A stretch of 64,000 nt of DNA from assembly GCA_019638255.1 (NCBI GenBank), contig JAHBUD010000003.1, positions 62,001-126,000 of the forward strand, given 5' to 3'. The translations under genes were made by a program, and so were the position numbers. The DNA is from Cyclobacteriaceae bacterium. Lineage in GTDB: Bacteria > Bacteroidota > Bacteroidia > Cytophagales > Cyclobacteriaceae. The notes under the pieces were generated by a model. That model did not search any database. It was not told the DNA's origin and saw only the letters and a list, made by a program, of their open reading frames with translations. Of the stretch, positions 7,433 through 16,350 are shown piece by piece (position 1 is the first letter of the stretch; the number at the start of each line of letters is the position of its first letter).

Positions 7433-8449
7433 ATGACGCAACTTCAGGAGTTTATCGATTACTTAAGCACCCCGCGCAAGGCGGTGATTGTAACCCATCA
7501 CAAGCCAGATGCGGATGCACTGGGCTCATCCCTGGGGTTGGCAGCTTACCTGAAGAAGATTCATCACAATGTTTCGGTTATTACGCCAAGCGACTATCCT
7601 TCATTTTTAAACTGGCTACCCGGAAATAATGAGGTGATCATTTACAGCGAGCAGAAGAAGGAAAAGATCGCTGAACTTGTAAAAGATGCAGAGATAATAT
7701 TTTGTCTTGATTTTTCAGCGTTGAGCAGGATCAATTCCATCGGTGAGATGATTCGCCACGCTACTGCTAAGAAAGTACTAATTGACCATCACCTTGAGCC
7801 TGAAAAATTTGCTGATTTTGAACAATGGGATCCAAAGGCCGCTTCTACAGCCGGCCTGGTATATGATCTTTTGATTTCGATGGGGGACCGTTCAAAAATC
7901 GATTCAGCCATTGCCGATTGTTTGTATGCGGGCCTGCTTACCGATACCGGAGGTTTTCGACACAATAATACAAGGCGAGAGGAGTTTATGATAGCGTCTG
8001 ACCTGGTGTCGCTTGGAGCCAACCCAACGCAGGTATCCAAATTGATTTATGATAACAATACCGTTGAGCGGTTACGATTGATGGGTTATGTGTTGAGTGA
8101 AAAGCTGATTGTTCTGCCGGAATACAAAACAGCTTACATGACATTGAATGAAGAGGAGTTAAAGAAATTCGGATCCCAATCGGGCGACACCGAAGGTTTT
8201 GTTAATTATGGTCTGTCTATTGAAGGCATAGTGCTTTCGGTTATGATTTATCAACGCACTGGAGAAGTTAAACTCTCATTTCGTTCGTTGGGTGATTTTT
8301 CGGTAAACGAACTGGCCAGAAAGTACTTTAATGGCGGTGGGCATAGAAATGCTGCAGGCGGAACATCGGAAACATCCCTTCAGGAAACCCTCGACTATTT
8401 TTTAAAAATTTTACCAGAGTATAAGGACAAATTAATTAGTGAACAGTAA
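7433..8449 (+). CDS. nrnA: Bifunctional oligoribonuclease / PAP phosphatase NrnA (DHH family)
   Basis: A 338-residue DHH/DHHA1 protein. The N-terminal metal motif is THHKPDADALGSS, the DHH-type motif is IDHHLEP, and the C-terminal DHHA1 substrate loop is GGGHRNAAGG. NrnA degrades 2-5 nt RNA fragments and dephosphorylates 3'-phosphoadenosine 5'-phosphate in the cytoplasm. The ATG at 7433 is preferred because the upstream in-frame TTG overlaps a likely -7 box. It heads a same-strand series with two FKBP isomerases, rdgB and udk. Confidence 0.93.
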   Translation: MTQLQEFIDYLSTPRKAVIVTHHKPDADALGSSLGLAAYLKKIHHNVSVITPSDYPSFLNWLPGNNEVIIYSEQKKEKIAELVKDAEIIFCLDFSALSRINSIGEMIRHATAKKVLIDHHLEPEKFADFEQWDPKAASTAGLVYDLLISMGDRSKIDSAIADCLYAGLLTDTGGFRHNNTRREEFMIASDLVSLGANPTQVSKLIYDNNTVERLRLMGYVLSEKLIVLPEYKTAYMTLNEEELKKFGSQSGDTEGFVNYGLSIEGIVLSVMIYQRTGEVKLSFRSLGDFSVNELARKYFNGGGHRNAAGGTSETSLQETLDYFLKILPEYKDKLISEQ

Positions 8450-8481
8450 AACTTTGTATTAAACCAATTAACCATTTAGCA

Positions 8482-9387
8482 ATGAGAATTTTGAAAGTTG
8501 TAAGTATTGTTGGCCTTGTTTTTCTTTTTTCCTGTGTCAGCAATGAAAAGGAAACGCCTAGTGGCATGAAATTTAAAGTCGTAAGAAAAGGTGATGGAGT
8601 TCTGCCACAACCGGGTGAGGTTGTAGTTTTTAAGTTTCTCTTCAAAGATTCAAAGGACTCTATATGGGCTCAAATGACGGATGATTTACCGGCAGCAGTT
8701 TTAACACAAGATAGTACGGCCATTGATTCGGAAGACGGCATGACGCAAATGTTGCGTATGGTTTCCAAGGGCGATAGTGTAGTTGTATCCATGCCCATTA
8801 AAGATTTCTTTAAAGATCTTGTCCGTTCGGAAGTACCAGATGACGTTGACAGTACCCTGACCTTATCCTACCATATTCGCATCGACTCCATTATGCCGCA
8901 AATGCAGTTTATGATGTATCAGCAAGAGATGATGAATCGGTTTAGAGAGAAGCAACTAGCAAAAGACATTGCCGAAATCGATCAATACCTGACCGAGCGT
9001 AACATTGAGGCGGTAAAAACGGAATCCGGTATTCGCTATGTTATCAATACACCTGGGACGGGAGAAAATGCAGCATCCGGACAAGCCGTTACCGTAAATT
9101 ATTCAGGTTATCTGCTGGATGGCCAGTATTTTGATTCCAGTGTTCAGTCTGTTGCCCAGGAAAGAGGAATCTATAATCCGATGAGGCCATATGAACCTTA
9201 TGAGGTTACCATTGATCAAACCAGCGTTATTCAAGGTTGGCATGAATCGCTTAAGTACCTTAACAAAGGAGCAAAGGGAACATTTTATATACCATCATCG
9301 CTGGCCTACGGACCGCAACAGCGCAGTGAAGTAATTAAGGAGAATTCTATTTTGGTGTTTGATTTAGAAGTGTTGGAAATAAAATAA
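8482..9387 (+). CDS. FKBP-type peptidyl-prolyl isomerase lipoprotein with an extra degenerate N-terminal domain
   Basis: A 301-residue lipoprotein: a hydrophobic leader ends in LFSC (lipidated Cys18). The C-terminal 110 residues are a typical FKBP domain (VTVNYSGYLLDGQYFDSS, VIQGWHESLKYLNKG, YIPSSLAYG). Residues about 30-130 also resemble an FKBP fold (GDGVLPQPGEVVVFKF, MVSKGDSVVVSMP) but lack the usual catalytic pattern. It probably assists proline isomerisation of envelope proteins in the periplasm. A second, shorter FKBP lipoprotein follows at once, implying co-expression. Confidence 0.88.
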   Translation: MRILKVVSIVGLVFLFSCVSNEKETPSGMKFKVVRKGDGVLPQPGEVVVFKFLFKDSKDSIWAQMTDDLPAAVLTQDSTAIDSEDGMTQMLRMVSKGDSVVVSMPIKDFFKDLVRSEVPDDVDSTLTLSYHIRIDSIMPQMQFMMYQQEMMNRFREKQLAKDIAEIDQYLTERNIEAVKTESGIRYVINTPGTGENAASGQAVTVNYSGYLLDGQYFDSSVQSVAQERGIYNPMRPYEPYEVTIDQTSVIQGWHESLKYLNKGAKGTFYIPSSLAYGPQQRSEVIKENSILVFDLEVLEIK

Positions 9388-9395
9388 AATTGGAA

Positions 9396-9899
9396 ATGAA
9401 TCGATTAATTAAGTTTTGTTGGATGTGTTTATTGGTTGGTGTAAGTGCTTGTTTAAAAGTCGAACAATTGCCTTCTTTTGAAGAACAGTTGGCCACTCAA
9501 TTGGCTCAAATTGATGTTTACCTAACGGATAATGGAATAGCTGCACTTCAGGACCCTAATAACCTGATTCGCTATGTTATCCATGATGAGGGTGATGGAT
9601 CAGAGTCCCCCGATTTGACTAATTGTGTAACCACCAGCTATAAAGGTATGCTTTTCAATGGAAATGTGTTTGATCAGAACAATAGCATTTCTTTTCCGCT
9701 CAATGGGGTTATTGCTGGTTGGCAAGTGGGTATGCAACAACTTGTCCGGAATGATTCAGCTACGTTTTACATACCCGCAGTTTTGGGATATGGTAATCAG
9801 AATCTTCCAGGCATACCCGCCAATTCAAATTTGGTATTCAACGTTCGCTTAAAGAAAATTGGAACGACCTATAGTAACACAACTGGTAGTTGCAACTAA
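9396..9899 (+). CDS. FKBP-type peptidyl-prolyl isomerase lipoprotein, short form
   Basis: A 167-residue lipoprotein with leader ending VSAC (Cys19) and one FKBP domain (TTSYKGMLFNGNVFDQ, VIAGWQVGMQQLVRND, YIPAVLGYGNQ). The ATG at 9396 is chosen over the in-frame TTG six bases earlier because it gives a standard signal peptide. It probably acts in the periplasm with the preceding FKBP. Its last 41 bases overlap the likely beginning of rdgB in another frame. Confidence 0.86.
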   Translation: MNRLIKFCWMCLLVGVSACLKVEQLPSFEEQLATQLAQIDVYLTDNGIAALQDPNNLIRYVIHDEGDGSESPDLTNCVTTSYKGMLFNGNVFDQNNSISFPLNGVIAGWQVGMQQLVRNDSATFYIPAVLGYGNQNLPGIPANSNLVFNVRLKKIGTTYSNTTGSCN

Positions 9900-10461
9900 C
9901 AATAAGCACAAAATTGAAGAGATGGGTCCGGTATTGGGCTCATCTTTTTTATTGAAGACGCTTGATGAGATTGGTTGTTATGATGAACTTCCGGAAACGC
10001 AACAAACACTGGAAGGAAATGCTGCGCAAAAAGCACAGTACGTTTTTGATCGCTATCATACGGTTTGCTTTGCGGATGATACCGGACTGGAAGTTGATGC
10101 ATTAAACGGTGAACCCGGTGTCTACTCAGCACGATATGCGGGGCTACAACGAAACAGTGAGGACAACATAGAACTGCTTTTGAAAAAGCTAGCCGGAATA
10201 AAAAACCGATTGGCAAAATTCCGCACTGTAATTGCCTTGGCCGAACCCTCTGGTATCAAGCTCTTCGAAGGTACAGTGCGTGGTGAAATATTATTGGAAA
10301 GAAGGGGAGATAAAGGATTCGGATACGATCCTGTATTTCAGCCGGAAGGACTCTCGACCTCATTTGCCGAGATGACCTTGGAGCAGAAAAACCGGGTAAG
10401 CCACAGGGCTCGGGCTGTTAAAAAACTCATTGATTATCTGCTCCACAACTATGGCAGGTAA
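9859..10461 (+). CDS. rdgB: Non-canonical purine NTP pyrophosphatase (RdgB/HAM1 family)
   Basis: About 200 residues; hydrolyses ITP, XTP and dITP to the monophosphates, keeping deaminated purines out of nucleic acids. Family motifs: VVATNNKHKIEE at the N-terminus, FADDTGLEVDALNGEPGVYSAR in the middle, and GFGYDPVF and SHRARA near the end. No ATG or GTG precedes the conserved N-terminus in frame, so TTG at 9859, inside the upstream gene's 3' end, is the best start; CTG at 9883 is a weaker option. The overlap suggests translational coupling. Confidence 0.92.
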   Translation: MERPIVTQLVVATNNKHKIEEMGPVLGSSFLLKTLDEIGCYDELPETQQTLEGNAAQKAQYVFDRYHTVCFADDTGLEVDALNGEPGVYSARYAGLQRNSEDNIELLLKKLAGIKNRLAKFRTVIALAEPSGIKLFEGTVRGEILLERRGDKGFGYDPVFQPEGLSTSFAEMTLEQKNRVSHRARAVKKLIDYLLHNYGR

Positions 10462-10488
10462 TGCCGGATGTTTGTATTTTGACGACCA

Positions 10489-11106
10489 ATGGTTAAACCC
10501 TATACAATAGGCATAACGGGCGGAAGCGGTTCGGGGAAGACGTACTTTCTCCGCAACCTGGCCAAGCGTTTTACAACGGATCAGCTTTGCATAATTTCCC
10601 AAGATGATTATTACCATCCGCGTGAGCAACAAAAGGAAGATGATCGGGGTATAAAGAATTTTGATTTACCCGAATCCATCGATCGGGAACAGTTCCATAC
10701 AGACATACAACATTTAAAGAGCGGGAAAACCTTACATAAAAAGGAGTACACTTTTAATAATCCAAAGGCTACTCCCAAAACACTTGTATTCAAGTCTGCA
10801 CCGGTTATTATCATCGAAGGACTTTTTGTGCAATACTTTCCTGAAATTGAAAAGGAGCTTAACCTCAGCATTTTTATTGAAGCCAAAGATCACGTGAAAC
10901 TATCCAGACGGATCAGGCGAGACAGTGAGGAGCGTGGTTACGATCTCGATGATGTGCTCTACCGGTATCATCATCATGTTATGCCGGTTTACGAGCGCCT
11001 GATTGAGCCATTAAAGCACCATGCCGACCTGGTAATACCCAATAACAGCCATTTTGAACGCGCCCTGGAAGTGCTGATATTGGCGATTCAGGCTAAATTG
11101 GGCTGA
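10489..11106 (+). CDS. udk: Uridine kinase family protein
   Basis: A 205-residue P-loop kinase beginning MVKPYTIGITGGSGSGKT (Walker A) followed by SQDDYYHP, typical of uridine/cytidine kinases that salvage pyrimidine nucleosides to UMP and CMP with ATP or GTP. RRIRRDSEERGYDLDDV corresponds to the lid region. It lies 27 bp after rdgB on the same strand. Related phosphoribulokinase-like kinases share the fold, but the SQDDYYHP motif and the length favour uridine kinase. Confidence 0.88.
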   Translation: MVKPYTIGITGGSGSGKTYFLRNLAKRFTTDQLCIISQDDYYHPREQQKEDDRGIKNFDLPESIDREQFHTDIQHLKSGKTLHKKEYTFNNPKATPKTLVFKSAPVIIIEGLFVQYFPEIEKELNLSIFIEAKDHVKLSRRIRRDSEERGYDLDDVLYRYHHHVMPVYERLIEPLKHHADLVIPNNSHFERALEVLILAIQAKLG

Positions 11107-11162
11107 TTTTTTATAAACCTCCGTTTTTTTACACCCCCTCTTTCATTTCTGAGCCAATTCCC

Positions 11163-11170
11163 TACTTTTG
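11163..11170 (+). promoter_or_regulatory. Putative -7 element for the small membrane-protein gene
   Basis: TACTTTTG matches TAnnTTTG exactly. It ends only 8 bp before the next ATG, so a transcript from here would be almost leaderless. No clear TTG is seen at the -33 position. Confidence 0.4.
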
Positions 11171-11178
11171 TAGGCCTT

Positions 11179-11529
11179 ATGAAAAACCTGAAAATAACAC
11201 GTGTCGGTAGTCTTGTAGTGGGTATACTCACTGCAGCGATAATTGTTATTTCACAGGTATTCTTCATCCCGAATCAATCCCAAATCAAATCGGGTTCGGA
11301 TTCAGAACAGCAGGATGCAACCCCGGAGGGTGCGGAATTCTTTTCTCCCTCAGCCTATTCGTTGCCATCGTCATCCACAACGGTGGTATTAAATCACGAC
11401 CTGTCCTGCATTGAGGAAATTCTGTTTGGCGAGCCAAGCACCCGCGAAATTCCAACCCTGGTTCAACGTTCGGTTGGAAAACTTTTCAAGGCACTATTTC
11501 AATTCATCATCGCTCCGAACGCTCCCTGA
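11179..11529 (+). CDS. Hypothetical single-pass membrane or exported protein
   Basis: I do not recognise a family. The 116-residue product has a basic N-terminus, one hydrophobic helix (about residues 10-29) and a low-complexity, Ser/Glu-rich soluble part. It ends in a short amphipathic segment with one cysteine (HDLSCIEEILFGE). The topology could be an N-terminal anchor or an uncleaved signal. It lies between udk and secDF on the same strand, 81 bp before secDF, but a functional link to secretion is only positional. A TAnnTTTG box immediately upstream supports it being a real gene. Confidence 0.6.
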   Translation: MKNLKITRVGSLVVGILTAAIIVISQVFFIPNQSQIKSGSDSEQQDATPEGAEFFSPSAYSLPSSSTTVVLNHDLSCIEEILFGEPSTREIPTLVQRSVGKLFKALFQFIIAPNAP

Positions 11530-11610
11530 TTTTCAGCTTTCTCTATTGTTGATATTCGTAATTGGGATTTCTATCCATTAAACTTTCATTCAATTTTTAA
11601 TTAACACCAT

Positions 11611-14600
11611 ATGCAAAACAAAGGATTTGTCATCGTATTGACACTCATCGTAACTGCGCTCTGCGTGTATTACCTGTCGTTTACATTTGTATCCAACAGG
11701 GTTCAGCAAGACGCCATTGATTATGCTACTGATGCCAATGGCATTATTGATTTAGGTAAGAAACAGGCTTACCTCGATTCTGTTTGGAGTACACCTGTCT
11801 ATAATTTATTTGGAGCTGAGTTCACTTACAAAGAAGTAAAGGATAACGAACTGAGTCGTGGCCTTGATTTACAAGGTGGCATGCACGTAACCCTGGAGGT
11901 TTCCCCGATCGATATTATTAAAGGTTTAACGGGCAATAGCAAGGACTCTGCTTTTGTTAAGGCGATTGCCAAAGCGCAAGTTCGTGAGCGTAGCAGTCAG
12001 GAGCGTTTCAGTAATTTATTTTTTGCTGCTTATCGTGAGGATAATCCAGGCGCACGGCTTGCCCCGGTGTTTGCATCCACCGCTACCCGCGGACGCATCA
12101 GTCTCAATGATTCCGATGAACAGGTGATTAGCGTTGTGAATGAAGAAATTGAACGTGCCATTGATCGTTCTCACACCATATTGAAAAATCGTATTGATCA
12201 GTTCGGAACATCGCAACCGAACATTCAACGTTTGCCAGGAACAGGCAGAATTCAAATTGAAATTCCGGGAGCGGATAACCCGGCAAGGGTGCGTAAACTT
12301 TTGCAAGGCGTTGCCCGTTTGGAGTTTTGGGATGTTATCGAGCCGAACGACATCAACAGTTCACTGATGGCCATCAATGCTGCCTTGGTTAAGGAACAGC
12401 AACTTCAGGCAATTAAGCCTGTGAAAGAGGATAAGCCGGAGACTACACAAGTAACAGACGAACAGCAACCGGACGCCTTATCAGAACTGGAACGTCAACT
12501 ACAATCGGCAAGTGTTGGCGATACAACGCTTCAAAGCCTCGACTCACTGCAGAACCTTGGGGTTTCGGCACTCTTTGCACGGAGCACACCTCCCGGCACA
12601 TTCCGTTACGCCATCCGGGATACGGCAGATATTAACCGCATTTTCAGAAGAGCTGACCTCAAGAGTCTGTTGCCGCGCAATGTGGGTGTTTATTGGGGTA
12701 ACAAACCGGATAAAGATTATGGACCTACCGAAGGTTTACAGCTTTATTTCCTTGATCTGGGTCGTTCTGGTCAGCCGAAGTTGACAGGTGAAGTAATTAA
12801 TGATGCACGTCAGGACTTGGATGAGTTTGCCCGTCCATCGGTTAGCATGACCATGAATGCAGCCGGAACCCGTATTTGGGCAAAGATGACCGCTGAAGCT
12901 TCTAGCAAAACACCACGCGGACGCATTGCCATAGTGTTGGATAACGCGGTTTACTCAGCCCCATACGTAAATGGTGAAATCCCGAACGGAAATTCTCAGA
13001 TATCAGGAAACTTTACGGTTGACGAAGCCAAGGATCTGGCCAATATTTTGAAAGCAGGATCGCTTCCTGCTCCAACTAAAATTGTTGAGGAGGCAATTGT
13101 TGGGCCTACACTCGGTAAGCTTGCGCAAAACCAAGGATTGCTTTCTTCGTTGAGCGGATTGGCCTTGGTAATCATTTTTATGATCATCTATTATTCCAAA
13201 GGTGGTATCGTTGCCAACATTGCATTGCTGTTTAATATCTTCTTCATTTTAGGAATTCTGGCGCAGCTAAACGCGTCATTAACGTTGCCTGGTATTGCCG
13301 GTATTGTACTAACCATCGGTATGGCGGTGGATGCTAACGTATTGATTTTTGAGCGTATCAAGGAAGAGATTGCACATGGAAGAAAGTTGAAAGATGCTAT
13401 TAAAGTTGGTTATGAACGTGCCTTCTGGACGATTTTTGATTCAAACCTAACCACTTTGCTCACGGCCTTTTTCCTGTTTATGCTAGGCCAGGGCCCCATC
13501 AAAGGTTTTGCCATAACCTTGATGATTGGTATTGTAACATCTTTCTTCACGGCTGTTTATGTTTCGCGGGTAATTGTTGAGTGGATGACCCGTAAAGGGG
13601 ATGCCAGTAATATTTCGTTCGATTCGTTTATATCCCGTGCAATTAAGAAACGCAAGCAGTTTGAATTTGTAAAGAACAGCCGTATCGCCTACCTGACATC
13701 TTCTGCGATTATTGTATTGGGTTTTGGTTTGTTAATCTTTAAAGGTTTAAACCTGGGCGTGGATTTCAAAGGAGGCCGCGCTTATGTTGTTACATTCAAC
13801 AAACCAGTTGTGGCTACCGACCTGAAAATTAAACTGAGTGAAACGTTTGATAATGCCGGTACCGAGGTAAAAAATTACGGCACTAACTCAGCTGTAAAAA
13901 TTACAACATCATACCTGATTGATGATGACAGTGATCTGGCTGATGAAAAAGTTAAACAAACCCTTATTGAAGGCTTACAAACCATTACCGGTAAGCGGTA
14001 TACGGATCAGGATTCAAAACTGGATGATGAACATTTTATTATCGCAAGTTCATCAAAGGTTGGAGCATCGGTGGCGGATGATATTAAGAATTCTGCATGG
14101 GAAGCAAGTTTGTTTTCGCTGATAGGTATTTTTGTTTACATCCTTATTCGTTTCCGCAAGTGGCAATACAGTGCAGGGGCAATCATCGCTACGGTTCATG
14201 ATACACTGTTCGTGTTTGCCGCCTTCTCCATTGCAGGTTTCCTTGGGCTTAGCTACGAAGTTGACCAGGTATTTGTGGCGGCTATCCTTACCATTATTGG
14301 ATATTCAATTAACGATACGGTGATCATCTTTGACCGTATTCGTGAATACATTGGTTTTGGGGCCACTCACGATAAGCATAAAATTGTAAACGATGCCATT
14401 AACGATACATTGGCCCGTACCATTATTACAGCAGGTACCACTTTGTTGGTTGTGGTTGTTTTATTGCTGTTTGGCGGACAGGTGTTGTCGGGTTTTGCAT
14501 TCGCCTTATTTGTGGGTGTAGTAGTGGGTACATACTCTTCCGTATTTATTGCGGCACCGGTTGTACTTGACCTTGATAAGAGTGAATCTGCTAAAAAAGA

Positions 14601-14628
14601 AGTAAAGAAAGTTGCCGTAACGGCCTAA
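11611..14628 (+). CDS. secDF: Protein translocase subunit SecDF (fused)
   Basis: A 1005-residue fusion of SecD and SecF, the usual form in Bacteroidota. SecDF uses the proton gradient to pull secreted proteins through SecYEG from the periplasmic side. The SecD half shows DLQGGMHVTLEV near residue 90, a long periplasmic region with a low-complexity insert around 270-300, and helix 4 GMAVDANVLIFERI near 570. The SecF half shows LGVDFKGGRAY and GYSINDTVIIFDRI near 897. A strong terminator follows directly. Confidence 0.97.
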   Translation: MQNKGFVIVLTLIVTALCVYYLSFTFVSNRVQQDAIDYATDANGIIDLGKKQAYLDSVWSTPVYNLFGAEFTYKEVKDNELSRGLDLQGGMHVTLEVSPIDIIKGLTGNSKDSAFVKAIAKAQVRERSSQERFSNLFFAAYREDNPGARLAPVFASTATRGRISLNDSDEQVISVVNEEIERAIDRSHTILKNRIDQFGTSQPNIQRLPGTGRIQIEIPGADNPARVRKLLQGVARLEFWDVIEPNDINSSLMAINAALVKEQQLQAIKPVKEDKPETTQVTDEQQPDALSELERQLQSASVGDTTLQSLDSLQNLGVSALFARSTPPGTFRYAIRDTADINRIFRRADLKSLLPRNVGVYWGNKPDKDYGPTEGLQLYFLDLGRSGQPKLTGEVINDARQDLDEFARPSVSMTMNAAGTRIWAKMTAEASSKTPRGRIAIVLDNAVYSAPYVNGEIPNGNSQISGNFTVDEAKDLANILKAGSLPAPTKIVEEAIVGPTLGKLAQNQGLLSSLSGLALVIIFMIIYYSKGGIVANIALLFNIFFILGILAQLNASLTLPGIAGIVLTIGMAVDANVLIFERIKEEIAHGRKLKDAIKVGYERAFWTIFDSNLTTLLTAFFLFMLGQGPIKGFAITLMIGIVTSFFTAVYVSRVIVEWMTRKGDASNISFDSFISRAIKKRKQFEFVKNSRIAYLTSSAIIVLGFGLLIFKGLNLGVDFKGGRAYVVTFNKPVVATDLKIKLSETFDNAGTEVKNYGTNSAVKITTSYLIDDDSDLADEKVKQTLIEGLQTITGKRYTDQDSKLDDEHFIIASSSKVGASVADDIKNSAWEASLFSLIGIFVYILIRFRKWQYSAGAIIATVHDTLFVFAAFSIAGFLGLSYEVDQVFVAAILTIIGYSINDTVIIFDRIREYIGFGATHDKHKIVNDAINDTLARTIITAGTTLLVVVVLLLFGGQVLSGFAFALFVGVVVGTYSSVFIAAPVVLDLDKSESAKKEVKKVAVTA

Positions 14629-14650
14629 GACTAACTAAATTCAGATAAGA

Positions 14651-14686
14651 ATAAGGTACTGGTAAATCCAGTACCTTATTTTTTTA
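14651..14686 (+). terminator. Intrinsic terminator after secDF
   Basis: ATAAGGTACTGG and CCAGTACCTTAT make a perfect 12-bp stem with loop TAAAT, followed directly by a run of seven T. Confidence 0.92.
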
Positions 14687-14714
14687 TAAGCAGCGCCAAT
14701 TTGGGGTGATGTAC

Positions 14715-15185
14715 TTACTGAGCTTTCTCTACCCGCAATCCTACCGATAAAATGCCCGGCAGGGAATCAACACGCATAAACTGTTCAAAGCGCATGGTGT
14801 AGGTGCCGGGCTTGCTGAAGGTGTATCCCTCCAGTATTGGAAATTTATGTTCGTACACATAACCGATACCACTTTTACCTAAGGGCCTGCCTGTTTTCCG
14901 GTCAAAAAGAAACTCGGATTTCAGACTCTTCTCAAATGTCGTACCGGTGCTGTCGGAAAGGTAATAGGTAAAATAAATGTTGGCATTCGGGTAATCGGCT
15001 TCATTGCGTATGGTTATGAAGAGATTGTATGTACTTTCAGTGTCTTCAATGTCAAAATCAAAGGCAGGTTTTTCAGAGACAACCCAAGAACGGTTTCTGA
15101 AATCATTATTTTTCTCGTAAAGTCTTTGATGGTCACATGCCTGGCAAACGATAACCAGTAAAAGGAAAAGAAATAATATTCTCAT
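14715..15185 (-). CDS. gldH: Gliding motility lipoprotein GldH
   Basis: A 156-residue lipoprotein with leader ending CQAC (Cys17) and the GldH pattern: an FDIEDTESTYNLFITIRN strand pair followed by YPNANIYFTYYLSDS and the C-terminal YTMRFEQFMR. GldH is an outer-membrane-associated lipoprotein needed for flavobacterial gliding. Its ATG overlaps the stop of the ricT-like gene by 4 bp, the same gene pairing seen in other Bacteroidota. Presence of gldH supports gliding or T9SS ability but does not prove it. Confidence 0.9.
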   Translation of the reverse strand: MRILFLFLLLVIVCQACDHQRLYEKNNDFRNRSWVVSEKPAFDFDIEDTESTYNLFITIRNEADYPNANIYFTYYLSDSTGTTFEKSLKSEFLFDRKTGRPLGKSGIGYVYEHKFPILEGYTFSKPGTYTMRFEQFMRVDSLPGILSVGLRVEKAQ

Positions 15186-16324
15186 TGTTGATTTCGAGGT
15201 TGGTTTGGATTCCTCCTTTTATTCTTTCTTTTCTTTTTCTTCTTTCCTGTTGTTCGTTGATATTTTTTGTCTAACCGCTCAAGATCACTGTTAAGCGTTT
15301 GAACCGAAACTTTTGCTTCGGCAACATCAGCAATCAGCGTTGCAGGTTTCTTGCCGGCACGGTTCAACTCCAGGATCTGATTTACCCGGTCAACATTGAG
15401 CGGATACCAGGTATTTTCTTCACTAAAACCAAACCACATAATTTTTTTGAAGATGTCGGTTTTTTGAAGACGAGCTTCGCCCTGCTCTGTTAACAGTGGC
15501 GTTTCAATTTTTGGAATATGTTGAAGCGCCTCCATATAGGTTTCCAGTTCGTAATTGAGGCAGCACTTCAGTCGGCCACACTGGCCTGATAATTTACTGG
15601 GGTTGAGCGACAAATTCTGATAACGGGCGGCACTGGTGGCTACATTTTTAAAATCGCCAAGCCAGGTAGAACAACACAATTCGCGTCCACATACACCGAT
15701 TCCACCTAATCGTCCAGCCTCTTGGCGTAAACTGATCTGCCGCATTTCCACACGAATTTTAAATTCACCGGCAAGAATTTTTATTAACTCACGAAAGTCA
15801 ACGCGTTCTTCCGCTGAATAGTAAAAAATTGCTTTTGTGTTGTCGGCCTGGTACTCCACATCCGAGAGTTTCATGTTCAACTTCAACTCCCTGACAATTT
15901 CGCGTGTGCGGTAAAGGGTGGGCAATTCTCGTTTTTTTACTTCCTCGAATTTTTCCAGGTCCTTGGTGTGCGCCAGCCGGTAGATTTTCTTTATCTCATT
16001 GTCGTTGGCGATTTTCTTCTTCTGCATTTGCAGTCGCACAAGCTCGCCCTGAAGGGATACAAAACCTAGATGATGGCCGTTCGGAATCTCCACAATCACG
16101 GCATCGCCCGTGGTAAGGTGAATTTTATCGATGTTTCGATAAAAGTCTTTTCTCCCGTTTTTAAAGCGAACTTCTACAATATTGAAAGAGTCTTGCCCGG
16201 GCATTTCCATATTGGAAAGCCAATCGAACACATTCATTTTATTACATCCGCCTGTCTGGCAGGCTCCGTTATTTTTACAACCGGCTACCTTTCCATCTAT
16301 TGATGTTCCGCACGCACAACCCAT
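15182..16324 (-). CDS. ricT: RicT/PSP1-domain protein with a cysteine-rich N-terminus
   Basis: A 380-residue PSP1/YaaT (RicT) family protein. Core motifs: GGIGVCGRELCCSTWLGDF and LSGQCGRLKCCLNYELETY near residues 205-255. In Bacillus RicT is part of a 4Fe-4S-carrying complex affecting RNA processing. Here the N-terminus adds five cysteines (positions 3, 5, 16, 22, 27), which could bind a metal or cluster, and the C-terminus ends in a strongly basic Lys/Arg/Asn/Gln tail suited to RNA binding. It lies in a purD-ricT-gldH run. Confidence 0.88.
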   Translation of the reverse strand: MGCACGTSIDGKVAGCKNNGACQTGGCNKMNVFDWLSNMEMPGQDSFNIVEVRFKNGRKDFYRNIDKIHLTTGDAVIVEIPNGHHLGFVSLQGELVRLQMQKKKIANDNEIKKIYRLAHTKDLEKFEEVKKRELPTLYRTREIVRELKLNMKLSDVEYQADNTKAIFYYSAEERVDFRELIKILAGEFKIRVEMRQISLRQEAGRLGGIGVCGRELCCSTWLGDFKNVATSAARYQNLSLNPSKLSGQCGRLKCCLNYELETYMEALQHIPKIETPLLTEQGEARLQKTDIFKKIMWFGFSEENTWYPLNVDRVNQILELNRAGKKPATLIADVAEAKVSVQTLNSDLERLDKKYQRTTGKKKKKRKNKRRNPNQPRNQQ

Positions 16325-16350
16325 AGTATATTTGTTGAAAGGCTGAATTT

